Part shown: one piece after another, positions 56,971 to 64,000 of the stretch
How positions within the stretch are numbered: position 1 is the first letter of the stretch
Layout of the letters: each line of letters begins with the position of its first letter
DNA from: UBA5796 sp040752455
GTDB lineage: Bacteria > Chloroflexota > Anaerolineae > Anaerolineales > Villigracilaceae
Length of the DNA: 64,000 nucleotides
Assembly (NCBI GenBank): GCA_049324115.1
Contig: JBMOMN010000012.1
Coordinates: 1-64,000, forward strand
Reading direction: 5' to 3'
The notes under the pieces: model-generated
Databases searched by the model: none
What the model was told of the DNA's origin: nothing
Seen by the model: the letters and a program-made list of their open reading frames with translations, nothing else
Program-made: the position numbers and the translations under genes

Positions 56971-57842
56971 CTCGTGAAATCAAGATCGGTAACAGGCTGG
57001 TCGGCGACGGGCATCCTGCCTACGTGATCGCCGAGATCGGCATCAACCACAACGGCAGCGTGGAGATCGCCAAGGAAATGATTGACGCCGCGGTCCACGC
57101 CGGGGTGGACGCGGTCAAGTTCCAGAAGCGCACGCCTGAGATTTGCACCCCGCCCGAACAGCAGAAGCAGATGCGCGAGACGCCCTGGGGCTACATCACC
57201 TACCTGGATTACCGTTACAAGGTGGAGTTCGGCGAGGCGGAGTATCGCGAGATTGACCGCTACTGCAAAGAAAAAGGGATTGACTGGATGGTCTCGGTCT
57301 GGGATGAGCCGTCGGTGGATTTCATGGAGCAGTTCAGCACCCCGGCGTATAAAATCCCCTCGGCCTCGCTGACCGATCACAGCCTGCTGCGTTACCTGCG
57401 CAAGACGGGCAAGCCGATCATCCTTTCGACGGGGATGTCCACCTACGATCAGATCCACGGCGCGGTGGAAGTGCTCGGCACCGAAAACCTGGCGATCACC
57501 CACTGCACCAGCACCTACCCGTGCGAGCCGGAGGAACTGAACCTGAAGATGATCCAGACCCTGCGCGACCAGTTCCCGAGCGTGCCGGTCGGCTATTCGG
57601 GACACGAGGTCGGCCTCGTCCCCTCGACCATTGCGGTGGCCCTGGGCGCCTGCATCGTCGAGCGCCACCTGACCCTCGACCGGGCCATGTGGGGTTCGGA
57701 CCAGGCCGCCTCGGTCGAGCCGGGCGGCTTCGAGCGGCTGGTGAAGTACATCCGCGTCACCGAAGCGGCTCTGGGCGACGGCGTGAAGAAGGTCTACGAG
57801 AGCGAGATGGGGTCGCTCAAGAAGCTGCGGAGGGTGAAATAA
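56967..57842 (+). CDS. neuB: N-acetylneuraminate synthase family protein (no SAF domain)
   Basis: A 291-residue protein, short because it ends at the barrel without the C-terminal SAF domain. YVIAEIGINHNGSVEIAKEMIDAAVHAGVDAVKFQKR, then PAYKIPSASLTDH, ILSTGMSTYDQIHGA, HCTSTYPCEPEELNL, VGYSGHE and ERHLTLDRAMWGSDQAASVEPGG. The single-domain form and its linkage to the NeuA-HAD gene suggest that it acts on a hexose or hexosamine 6-phosphate (giving a 9-phosphate). No 2-epimerase (NeuC) gene is in the window. ATGA overlap with neuA. Confidence 0.88.
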   Translation: MTREIKIGNRLVGDGHPAYVIAEIGINHNGSVEIAKEMIDAAVHAGVDAVKFQKRTPEICTPPEQQKQMRETPWGYITYLDYRYKVEFGEAEYREIDRYCKEKGIDWMVSVWDEPSVDFMEQFSTPAYKIPSASLTDHSLLRYLRKTGKPIILSTGMSTYDQIHGAVEVLGTENLAITHCTSTYPCEPEELNLKMIQTLRDQFPSVPVGYSGHEVGLVPSTIAVALGACIVERHLTLDRAMWGSDQAASVEPGGFERLVKYIRVTEAALGDGVKKVYESEMGSLKKLRRVK

Positions 57843-57880
57843 GTTGTCGCCCCTGGCAGCGTGACAGAACGATGCAATAC

Positions 57881-57916
57881 AAAGACATCCGAAGCATGTC
57901 TTCCGATGTCTTTTTA
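57881..57916 (+). terminator. hairpin terminator after neuB
   Basis: AAAGACATCCGAAG (57881-57894) pairs, with one mismatch, with CTTCCGATGTCTTT (57900-57913), followed by TTTTATTT. It closes the glycan cluster. Confidence 0.72.
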
Positions 57917-57931
57917 TTTGCAATTTTGACT

Positions 57932-58269
57932 TTATTCTTCGGGAGGAACGAATTTGGTTAGTATCTCGATCAGGGGCGGAATTTTATTCTGAACGGTATC
58001 CCAAACCTGTTGGATATCTACCACATCGTATTCGTGGATGACCAGGTTTCTCATACTGGTCATTTCGCGCCACTCATTTTCGGGAAATTTTTGGGGTGTT
58101 TCTGGCGTTACGCGGCGGGCAGCTTCGCCGATGATTTCAATCCGGCGAATAACCGCATCCTGGCATTGGATATCCTCGACGAACTCATCCAGAGTTTTGT
58201 CAAAGACATAATCCACGCAATTTTGGCGGATTCCAGCATATCCACCAAATAGGTGTCATCCCGCGACAT
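57932..58269 (-). pseudogene. HEPN toxin (HepT/DUF86 type), frameshifted
   Basis: Translation from the ATG at 58269 gives MSRDDTYLVDMLESAK in one frame. After an AAAA run (plus-strand T4 at 58221-58224) the family continues only in another frame as NCVDYVFDKTLDEFVEDI, so one base is missing. The rest is intact: DAVIRRIEIIGEAARRV and the RNLVIHEY motif (RX4H) of the RNase active site. The ATG lies 14 nt inside the MNT antitoxin gene, the usual overlap of such pairs. The gene is broken, unless the run is a sequencing error or slippage site. Confidence 0.8.
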
Positions 58270-58567
58270 GGATCACCTGGGCCGATTCGAGAATATTCTT
58301 TCGCCTGAGATAATTCCGGCTGTTTTCCACGCCTGATTTGGTTACCAGATCCACTTCGCGGCCAAAGATTTGTTGCAACTCGTCCTGCATGCGGGCCATG
58401 TCGAACAAGGTAATCCTGGCATCTGGCGCAAAGGAAACTATCACATCGACATCACTCTCAGGGCGAAAGCCTTCCCCTACAGCCGAGCCAAAAAGCGCAA
58501 ATTCGGAAATTCCCCAGCGTTTGCAAAAATCGGCAATCTTGGCTTTCGGAACTTTGGCTTTACTCAT
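58256..58567 (-). CDS. mntA: MNT-type nucleotidyltransferase antitoxin
   Basis: A 103-residue protein. FALFGSAVGEGFRPESDVDVIVSF has the minimal nucleotidyltransferase motif GS-X10-DXD, then EVDLVTKSGVENSRNYLRRKNIL. In characterised MntA-HepT systems the nucleotidyltransferase inactivates the HEPN toxin by adding AMP. It precedes the HEPN gene in the same operon. The toxin's frameshift suggests a decayed pair. Confidence 0.85.
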   Translation of the reverse strand: MSKAKVPKAKIADFCKRWGISEFALFGSAVGEGFRPESDVDVIVSFAPDARITLFDMARMQDELQQIFGREVDLVTKSGVENSRNYLRRKNILESAQVIHVAG

Positions 58568-58760
58568 GGATTAATTATATACTCCAAACGGGCAAGTTCT
58601 TTACTTTTTACGAAACCCAGTTTGTGCATATATGTGGCGTTCTGCGGCGATTTTTGCAGCCATAACCCATATATGGCGGTCTATAATTGCTCAACTCATT
58701 TTGTAAATGTTAAAATCTCAACCGTTCACAGTATAGCGGACTTTTTTCGCTTGCGTCTGT

Positions 58761-58775
58761 TACAATTTGCGGCCT
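58761..58775 (+). promoter_or_regulatory. -10 box before the capsule-type GT gene
   Basis: TACAAT at 58761-58766 is nine nt from the ATG at 58776, with no ribosome site between, again suggesting a near-leaderless transcript. The 58568-58760 spacer has an inverted pair (CATATATGTGGC / CCATATATGG) and nothing else recognised. Confidence 0.4.
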
Positions 58776-60404
58776 ATGACAGAGAGTGTTTTCACAAAAA
58801 TAAAACGCGGCTTCGACCGCATTACCGCCGACTTGCGGATCGTGCGCCTGTCAACGGATATTGCCAGCCGCGTCCCGCCGTCGGGCCAGCGCCCGGTGGT
58901 GTTCTTCAACGCTTCCACCCGCATCCTGGGCCTGAGCCAGAACGCGGCCTTTTCGATGCTGACTTCGTTTGCGTTGCGGCTGGAGGGCGTGCCTGCCGTC
59001 CATTTCGTCTGCCAGCGGGGGATGAGTCGCTGCGTGCTCGGCACCGACCAGGACGACCCGTCCGCGCCGCTGCCCTGCGATACCTGCGTGCGCCAGTCGC
59101 TGGTGGTCTACAACAAGGCCGACGCCCGCTTTTTCTCTTATGAGCAGGATGATGACCTGGCCGGAGCGCTCGCCGGGATGTCCCTGGCCGAACTGATGGC
59201 CTACGAACACCCCATCCCGACCTGGGGACTGCCCTCGTCAAATCTGCCGCTCGGCCCCCTCGTATTGCCCGGCACCCGCTGGCGGCTGCGTCTCCACAAT
59301 TTGCAGGATGACGAGGCGACGCGGACGCTGTATCGTGAGTTCATGCTTTCGGCTTGGAACGTGGCGAGGGAGTTCATCTCCTTACTCGATCAGACCGACC
59401 CGCAGGCTGCGGTTATCTTCAACGGGCAGTTCTTCCCCGAAGCGACCGCCCGTTGGCTCTGCCAGCAGCGCGGCATCCCCAGCTACACCCACGAGGTGGG
59501 CTTCCAGCCGCTGACGGCGTTCTTCACCCCCGGCGAGGCCACCGCCTCCCCGATCAACCTGCCCGAAGACTTCGAACTCTCCGCCGAGCAAAACGCCCGC
59601 CTGGACGAGTATCTCGAAAACCGTTTCCAGGGCAATTTCAGCATGGCCGGCATCCGGTTCTGGCCGGAGATGAAGGGCCTGGACGAAGCCTTTTTGCAAA
59701 AACTGGCCGGGTTCGAGCAACTGGTCCCGGTCTTTACCAACGTCATCTTCGACACCAGCCAGCCGCACTCGAACGTGGTCTTCAGCGATATGTTCGCCTG
59801 GCTGGACACGGTGCTGGACCTGATCAAGTCACATCCGGAGACGTTGTTCGTCATCCGCGCCCACCCGGACGAGAAACGGCCCAACAGCCGCAAGCAGGCG
59901 CGGGAAACGGTCGAGGGGTGGGCGCGCGCCAACGGCGTGGATAAGCTGTCGAATGTGGTTTTCTACGATTCGGGGGAGTACGTCAGTTCGTATGAGTTGA
60001 TCCAGCGGGCCAGGTTCGTGATGGTCTACAACTCGTCCATCGGGCTGGAGGCTTCGATCATGGGGGCGGCGGTGTTGTGCGGCGGGAAAGCGCGCTACAC
60101 CCAGTACCCGACGGTCTTCTTCCCGCAGACGGTATCCGATTTCCGGGCGCAGGCGGAGGCCTTTTTAACGGCGGGCAGGATCGAGGTCCCCGCGACGCAC
60201 CGGCTGGAGGCGCGGCGTTTCCTGTACTACCAATTGTTCCGCACCTCGCTGCCGTTCGACCGGTTCATCGTCCCCTTTTACCGGCCCGGCATGGTGAAGC
60301 TCAAGAAATTCGGCTGGCATGAGTTACGGGCCGAAAACTCCCCGGCCATCAAGGCCGTGCTGGATGGGCTGCTGCGCGGCGGGGAATTCCTTTTGGAAGA
60401 TTAA
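58776..60404 (+). CDS. capsule polysaccharide biosynthesis-like glycosyltransferase (KpsS/GT-B fold)
   Basis: A 542-residue protein from the ATG at 58776. The N-terminal half has FFNASTRILGLSQNAAFSMLTSFALRLEGVPAVHFVCQRGMSRCVLG, a Cys-containing region (SRCVLGTDQDDPSAPLPCDTCVRQ). The C-terminal half has TLFVIRAHPDEKRPNSRKQ and SSYELIQRARFVMVYNSSIGLEASIMGAAVLCGGKARYTQYPTVFFPQT, the capsule-synthesis donor domain. It lies outside the main cluster, after a terminator, but resembles the 37466 and 48272 proteins. Substrate unknown. Confidence 0.65.
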   Translation: MTESVFTKIKRGFDRITADLRIVRLSTDIASRVPPSGQRPVVFFNASTRILGLSQNAAFSMLTSFALRLEGVPAVHFVCQRGMSRCVLGTDQDDPSAPLPCDTCVRQSLVVYNKADARFFSYEQDDDLAGALAGMSLAELMAYEHPIPTWGLPSSNLPLGPLVLPGTRWRLRLHNLQDDEATRTLYREFMLSAWNVAREFISLLDQTDPQAAVIFNGQFFPEATARWLCQQRGIPSYTHEVGFQPLTAFFTPGEATASPINLPEDFELSAEQNARLDEYLENRFQGNFSMAGIRFWPEMKGLDEAFLQKLAGFEQLVPVFTNVIFDTSQPHSNVVFSDMFAWLDTVLDLIKSHPETLFVIRAHPDEKRPNSRKQARETVEGWARANGVDKLSNVVFYDSGEYVSSYELIQRARFVMVYNSSIGLEASIMGAAVLCGGKARYTQYPTVFFPQTVSDFRAQAEAFLTAGRIEVPATHRLEARRFLYYQLFRTSLPFDRFIVPFYRPGMVKLKKFGWHELRAENSPAIKAVLDGLLRGGEFLLED

Positions 60405-60437
60405 GGTTTTACGAACAGGGAGCAGCCGCGGTGGCGA

Positions 60438-60809
60438 TCAGGCAACCTGTGTCGCAGGCAAACGCAATAAGGTGATGGGGATTACTTCTGAAAATGATGG
60501 GGTATAGGTCGAAAGGGCCAAAATTTCTTTGACAGGCGACTTTCCCAGGATCTCCATCACGATTTCGCGGGTTTCTTCGGACAACATCGTGAGACCTGTC
60601 AGCGGGAAACTGCGCGGTCCAAAATCCGCTTTTTGGATGAGAATGGAGTAATTCAGGAAGGTGATACCGACAGCTTTTCGATTTTCCTTGTCAATCCGCA
60701 GAATGATATGGTCATTCAATTCAATCCCGGTTGCTTTCACATCCGGGGTGAAGGAAATATATAAGGTATCGCTGGTTTCATCATAATTGGTTTTTACAGG
60801 TAGTCTCAT
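60438..60809 (-). CDS. DUF2283 domain-containing protein
   Basis: A 123-residue protein. VKTNYDETSDTLYISFTPDVKATGIELNDHIILRIDKENRKAVGITFLNYS is the DUF2283 pattern. The C-terminal part (REIVMEILGKSPVKEILALSTYTPS) is not in the domain. It is 4 nt downstream of the broken gene at 60814-61143. Such pairings of a DUF2283 gene with a small toxin-like gene occur in other genomes (general knowledge), so an antitoxin-like role is possible but unproven. Confidence 0.75.
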   Translation of the reverse strand: MRLPVKTNYDETSDTLYISFTPDVKATGIELNDHIILRIDKENRKAVGITFLNYSILIQKADFGPRSFPLTGLTMLSEETREIVMEILGKSPVKEILALSTYTPSFSEVIPITLLRLPATQVA

Positions 60810-60813
60810 GTCA

Positions 60814-61143
60814 TTACCCTATTTCTTTCTGGTAAGCGGTAACGATGAAATTGCTCGTCCCAATCTCGCCAGGGCCGATTTCTCGAAGTCTGAACAATAC
60901 AATGGCAACGACGTGCGTATTATTTGCTGGCAAGTTGCCAAACTCTTTTGAGTACCGATACTTTTGTGGGTTGAGTGGATCTTGTTTTCGAGCGCCAGTC
61001 CGAATAGTTTCTTTCAGTTCTTCTTCGTGGTCTTTCATTTCCAGGTGGTTGAGTGTGTCAATGATGTGTTCTCATCGTTCCTGGGTCAGGTAAACGTTGT
61101 TGCCGAATCTGTCTTGTACTGACCAGCGGACAGGATTTGCCAT
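60814..61143 (-). pseudogene. small toxin-like protein with in-frame stop
   Basis: Read from the ATG at 61143, codons 1-23 give MANPVRWSVQDRFGNNVYLTQER. Codon 24 is TGA (61072-61074), then EHIIDTLNHLEMKDHEEELKETI and the rest, ending VTAYQKEIG. In proteins of this type a Trp would fit ('LTxERWxHI', then 'hP-E' and 'aY'), so TGG to TGA is likely. The downstream 74 codons alone start at an internal ATG (61038). Total length 109 codons. Possibly a nuclease-like (PBECR/RelE-like) toxin beside a DUF2283 gene; this is a guess. Confidence 0.65.
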
Positions 61144-61188
61144 GGTTCAGATTCTACCCCGTTTTGATAAATAGAAGTTAACCGGTGA

Positions 61189-61773
61189 CTACAACTCACT
61201 CGTCAGCCTGGGGTTGATCCCGGTTTTGTCCTTGAAAAACGATTTGATGCGTTCGATGTCGGCTTCGATGTCCTCGGTCAGGGTGAAGGTCGGGCCGATG
61301 CCGCAAGTCTTGGTGATGCTGTCCACGTAGCCTGCCACGACCGGGATGCCGGCGCTCCTGGCGATGTGATAGAAGCCGCGCTTCCACTCGCCGACCTTGC
61401 TGCGGGTGCCCTCGGGGGTGATGACCAGGATGAAATGCTCCGCCTCCCGGACGGCCTGGACCATTTGCTCCACCAGACCCTGCGGCCGGGATCGGTCCAC
61501 CGGGACGCCGCCGCACCAGCGGAAGAACCCGCCGAACGCCCCGCGAAACAGCTCCGCTTTGCCCATGAAGCGGACCTTCGCTTCCAGGACGAAGGCCAGC
61601 GCCAGGAACATGACGAAATCCCAGTTGGAGGTGTGCGGCGCGCCGACGATGACGAACTTCGGGAGGTCCGGCAGCCGCCCCTGGACGCGCCAACCGGACA
61701 GGCGCAGGAGCGCCTTCGACAGGCCGCGAAGTAATTGGCTCAAGACGGGGGTATCGAAAATGGTCGTGTTCAT
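61189..61773 (-). CDS. 1-acyl-sn-glycerol-3-phosphate acyltransferase (PlsC family)
   Basis: A 194-residue protein. GAPHTSNWDFVMFLALAFVL contains the HX4D catalytic motif, PVDRSRPQGLVEQMVQAV follows, then VITPEGTRSKVGEWKRGFYHIA (EGTR). It acylates lysophosphatidate or a similar lipid at the membrane. The length is short, like many PlsC-like paralogues. AAGGGA precedes the ATG at 61773. Single gene between a pseudogene and a divergent promoter. Confidence 0.85.
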   Translation of the reverse strand: MNTTIFDTPVLSQLLRGLSKALLRLSGWRVQGRLPDLPKFVIVGAPHTSNWDFVMFLALAFVLEAKVRFMGKAELFRGAFGGFFRWCGGVPVDRSRPQGLVEQMVQAVREAEHFILVITPEGTRSKVGEWKRGFYHIARSAGIPVVAGYVDSITKTCGIGPTFTLTEDIEADIERIKSFFKDKTGINPRLTSEL

Positions 61774-61864
61774 CCGGGTTCCCTTTTGTTGAACACAGCG
61801 GCAGGATTTTGATTGGAGTATATCTCAAGCCTGCCAACTTCAACGGGTTTTGCGCGAAACTCGC

Positions 61865-61894
61865 TTGCATACGGCTTTGTTTTCGCTGTATACT
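61865..61894 (+). promoter_or_regulatory. promoter of the small membrane protein gene
   Basis: TTGCAT (61865-61870), 18-nt spacer, TATACT (61889-61894). About 30 nt before the ATG at 61925, with GGAGGAG in between. Confidence 0.6.
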
Positions 61895-61924
61895 GGTGAA
61901 AATTTATAACCCCTGGAGGAGACC

Positions 61925-62224
61925 ATGGATAAGAAAACGACCGGTCTTATTGCAACAATCGTTACAGCCGTTTTCTGCGGCTGCCCCGGCCTGTTCAGCA
62001 TGTGCCTGGGCGGGATGATGGCATTGGTGGGGCCTATGCCGGGCGCAGAAATTGACATCTTCGGCAGCAGCGATCCGAATTCCGCGATTGCCATGGGGAT
62101 CGGGATGTTGTGTGGAGGCATCATCTTCATTGCCATCCCGATCGTAGTCGGTGTGCTGACCCTGCGCAAACCCAAGCCTGCCGTCGTGGAGAATATTGAC
62201 GAGCCGTTGCCCCCGGCATCGTAA
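61925..62224 (+). CDS. small membrane protein with two hydrophobic segments
   Basis: A 99-residue protein. Two long hydrophobic helices (about 8-34 and 57-78) with a short polar loop between, and a short charged C-terminus (KPKPAVVENIDEPLPP). The first helix is Cys- and Gly-rich (VFCGCPGLFSMCLGGMMALVG). GGAGGAG precedes the ATG. No family recognised; function unknown. Confidence 0.7.
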   Translation: MDKKTTGLIATIVTAVFCGCPGLFSMCLGGMMALVGPMPGAEIDIFGSSDPNSAIAMGIGMLCGGIIFIAIPIVVGVLTLRKPKPAVVENIDEPLPPAS

Positions 62225-62347
62225 AATCCACACCGCTACGAAAAGGCCCCGTCCGTTTCGCTGCCCGATGGCCGTTCGCGGGCAGTGCGGGATTTTGTCA
62301 TTCCCAGGCTGAATTTGCTTTCACAGCCTTTACCGGCCCGGTATTCG

Positions 62348-62388
62348 AGAGACAGTCACCTTCAGCAAGCGGGTGACTGTCTCTTTTT
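62348..62388 (+). terminator. Rho-independent terminator
   Basis: AGAGACAGTCACC (62348-62360) pairs perfectly with GGTGACTGTCTCT (62372-62384), followed by TTTTT. It closes the small membrane protein unit. A weaker CTGCCCG/CGGGCAG hairpin lies at about 62261-62288. Confidence 0.85.
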
Positions 62389-62393
62389 AACCC

Positions 62394-62435
62394 TTGACAA
62401 CTTTTGTTATCCTAATATAATTAGTAAAAACTAAT
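62394..62435 (+). promoter_or_regulatory. tetR promoter and ATTAGT-N4-ACTAAT operator
   Basis: TTGACA (62394-62399), 16-nt spacer, TATAAT (62416-62421). The palindrome ATTAGT-AAAA-ACTAAT at 62420-62435 overlaps the -10, so the TetR protein encoded next probably controls its own gene. Confidence 0.75.
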
Positions 62436-62448
62436 ATCATTAGCCGAT

Positions 62449-63081
62449 ATGAGCATGACCCTCACCCCCTCCCGCCGCCAGCGCAACCGCGAAGCCACCA
62501 TCCAATCCCTGCTCGAGACCGCCCGCGCTATCATGCGCGAAGAGGGCGTCGCCGGGCTTTCGATGCAGGAACTCGCCCGCCGCATGGATATGCGCGCCCC
62601 ATCTCTCTACAACTACTTTTCAGGCAAGATGGACATCTACGACGCGCTCTTCCGCCTCGGGTTCAGTTTATGGGGTGAAATCGTCGAAAAAGCCGCGCAG
62701 GCATCTGCGACTTTCCAGGAAGAAATGCAAAAGATCGTCGAAGGCTACATGACCTTCGCCCTCGAAAACCCCGAACTCTACCAACTTTGTTTCGAGCGTC
62801 CGGTTCCGGGGTTCGTCCCATCCCAGGAAGGCCTTGATCTGAGTTTTGGACTCCTCGAATACTCCCGCCAACGCGTGGAAACGTACAAACACGAACTGAA
62901 CACCAGCCTGACCAGTGAGCAGATCGTGAACCTGACCATCGCCATGTCTCACGGGTTGACCGCCTTGCACATGGCTAACGAGCCGCACCTGCCCGTCGGG
63001 GAAGGGCGGTTCGGGTCGTTGATCCCCATCGCCTTGTCCATGCTGGAGAAAACCATTCTAGAAGAAGGAGAAAGCCAATGA
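62449..63081 (+). CDS. TetR/AcrR family transcriptional regulator
   Basis: A 210-residue protein. The N-terminal HTH is REATIQSLLETARAIMREEGVAGLSMQELARRMDMRAPSLYNYFSGKMDIYDALFRLG. The C-terminal ligand domain begins after 70 with the WHG/TetR_C-like pattern (YMTFALENPELYQLCFERPVPGF). It is followed by an overlapping enzyme gene (ATGA), whose substrate or product may be the effector. Confidence 0.88.
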   Translation: MSMTLTPSRRQRNREATIQSLLETARAIMREEGVAGLSMQELARRMDMRAPSLYNYFSGKMDIYDALFRLGFSLWGEIVEKAAQASATFQEEMQKIVEGYMTFALENPELYQLCFERPVPGFVPSQEGLDLSFGLLEYSRQRVETYKHELNTSLTSEQIVNLTIAMSHGLTALHMANEPHLPVGEGRFGSLIPIALSMLEKTILEEGESQ

Positions 63082-63902
63082 ACGTTGCTGTTTCCCCCTC
63101 GACCTTCGCCTCCGCCAAACGCATTCCCTACACCCATGCGGATGAAGCCCACCGCCTCATGGCCGAAGCCTTTGCCCGCTTCGTGACCCTGATCCAATCG
63201 CTCGGCCCCGACGATTGGTCCCGGCCCACCCCTTGCACGGAGTGGGACGTGCATGACATGGTGGCGCACCAGGCAGGCGGGTATCTCAGCGGCGTGAGTT
63301 ATGGGGAAATGCTGCGCCAATACACCAGGATTCCCAAAAGGGGACAACTGCCCGAGGACGCGATCAATGCGCTTCAAGTGGGCGAACGCAAGGACATGAC
63401 ACCTGCCGAATTGATCGCGGAATTGAAGCAAGTCGGTCCGAAAGCCATCCGCAACTGGGCGTATGGATTCAACGCCATGAAGTGGTTCGGCATCCCGCAT
63501 CCCGTTGCCGGGTTCATAACGCTTCGCTATTTGATGTGGGTCATCCACAGCCGCGATACCTGGATGCACCGCCTCGACATCTGCCGGGCCACGGGCCGCC
63601 CCTTCGAGCAGACGCGAGAACACGACGGTCGCATTGTCGAGCTGGTCGTGCGGGATGCGGCGAAGAAAATGAACAAGCGTCTCAACGGTCGCGCCGTCAC
63701 GCTCTCGCTGACGGGTATCGCAGGCGGCACCTGGAGGATCGGTAGCAGCAACCCTGCCGCCGATATGGAAATGGACGCGCTCGATTTCAATATCTTTGTC
63801 TCAGGCCGTTTTTCGTATGAAGAAGGCATGAAGCGCGCAAAAATTTCCGGCGACCGGGCACTGATGGAAGATGTCTTCAAAGATTTACTGATACTGTACT
63901 AA
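63078..63902 (+). CDS. maleylpyruvate isomerase-like (DinB/MDMPI-fold) protein
   Basis: A 274-residue protein. AEAFARFVTLIQSLGPDDWSRPTPCTEWDVHDMVAHQAGGYLSG is the N-terminal metal-binding MDMPI/DinB pattern (TEWDVHDMVAH with the His), and RYLMWVIHSRDTWMHRLDIC gives the further ligand region (HxxDxxxHR). Actinobacterial relatives use mycothiol; other members are uncharacterised. The start overlaps the TetR stop. The C-terminal part (SGRFSYEEGMKRAKISGDRALMEDVF) resembles SCP2-like tails. Confidence 0.75.
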   Translation: MNVAVSPSTFASAKRIPYTHADEAHRLMAEAFARFVTLIQSLGPDDWSRPTPCTEWDVHDMVAHQAGGYLSGVSYGEMLRQYTRIPKRGQLPEDAINALQVGERKDMTPAELIAELKQVGPKAIRNWAYGFNAMKWFGIPHPVAGFITLRYLMWVIHSRDTWMHRLDICRATGRPFEQTREHDGRIVELVVRDAAKKMNKRLNGRAVTLSLTGIAGGTWRIGSSNPAADMEMDALDFNIFVSGRFSYEEGMKRAKISGDRALMEDVFKDLLILY

Positions 63903-63923
63903 AGCCTACCCGAAAATTCCTGG

Positions 63924-63997
63924 AGTGCGGACTTCAGTCCGCTGAGGATTCAGTCCGCTGAGGATTCAGTCCGCTGGGAATTCAGCCCGCTGGGGAC
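63924..63997. repeat. tandem GAGGATTCAGTCCGCT repeat
   Basis: Four near-copies of a 16-nt unit (CTTCAGTCCGCT, GAGGATTCAGTCCGCT twice, GGGAATTCAGCCCGCT) up to the window end. The first unit lies within the palindrome GCGGACT-TC-AGTCCGC. A related word is at 9150-9165. It may continue beyond the window. Confidence 0.65.
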
Positions 63998-64000
63998 GGG

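Noticed and set aside
60814..61143. Selenocysteine at the in-frame TGA
   Set aside because: No redox motif or catalytic Cys/Sec context, no evident SECIS-like hairpin right after the TGA, and Trp fits the family pattern better.
1..64000. tRNA or rRNA genes
   Set aside because: Looked for T-loop words such as GTTCGAATCC with paired stems and for conserved rRNA words; none were found by eye.

Overview
The window is a GC-rich bacterial chromosome segment, most likely from a Chloroflexota (Anaerolineae-like) organism. That placement is an inference from four things: an F420-type nitroreductase-fold protein, a DUF951 gene beside an MGDG-synthase-like glycosyltransferase, near-leaderless promoters with TATAAT a few bases before the ATG, and spacers built from dispersed hairpin repeats. 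No rRNA, tRNA or CRISPR array was seen.

Region 1 (1-9.05 kb) is mostly housekeeping. It holds a HEPN-like remnant, a DUF6391 protein, holA, a CPBP protease, a deazaflavin-type oxidoreductase, DUF951 plus a processive lipid glycosyltransferase, an MscS channel, and a tightly packed tsaE-tsaB-rimI-udg operon closed by two terminators.

Region 2 (9.1-57.8 kb) is a very large surface-glycan locus. 9.4-28.9 kb carries a nucleotide-sugar dehydrogenase, an epimerase, a Wzx-like flippase, glycosyltransferases, gmd, and five large multi-membrane proteins of GT-C type, two of them tandem paralogues. 28.9-31.9 kb (minus strand) carries two methyltransferases and a methyltransferase-GT2 fusion, divergent from a MarR-type EPS regulator. 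31.9-36.7 kb has epimerases, GDP-L-fucose synthase and a Wzm/Wzt ABC exporter. 37.5-49.7 kb has KpsS-like proteins, methyltransferases, a PseB-type dehydratase with an RmlD-like reductase, a NeuB-family synthase, SpsF, LapA and more glycosyltransferases. 49.8-57.8 kb has an AAA/DUF4143 ATPase, a sulfotransferase, a Gfo/Idh/MocA oxidoreductase, a fused ATP sulfurylase-APS kinase, an SDR, a fused CMP-nonulosonate synthetase-HAD phosphatase, and a second NeuB. Together these imply a surface polymer containing L-fucose, uronate-type sugars and nonulosonic acid, decorated by methyl and sulfate groups.

Region 3 (57.9-64 kb) has a MNT/HEPN toxin-antitoxin pair with a frameshifted toxin, another capsule-type GT, a DUF2283 gene beside a gene broken by an in-frame TGA, a PlsC-like acyltransferase, and a TetR regulator with a DinB/MDMPI-fold enzyme.

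The most interesting signals are not genes. (1) A 15-bp palindrome, ATTCA-N5-TGAAT, occurs exactly at three promoters (gmd, the divergent regulator promoter, and sat-cysC) and looks like a local regulon of the MarR-type EPS regulator. (2) Four DnaA-box-like 9-mers in one orientation, three spaced exactly 21 nt, lie in the 3' end of the RmlD-like gene. (3) Several families of intergenic hairpin or simple-word repeats also occur inside coding regions in frame, in one case with a compensatory base-pair change between copies.
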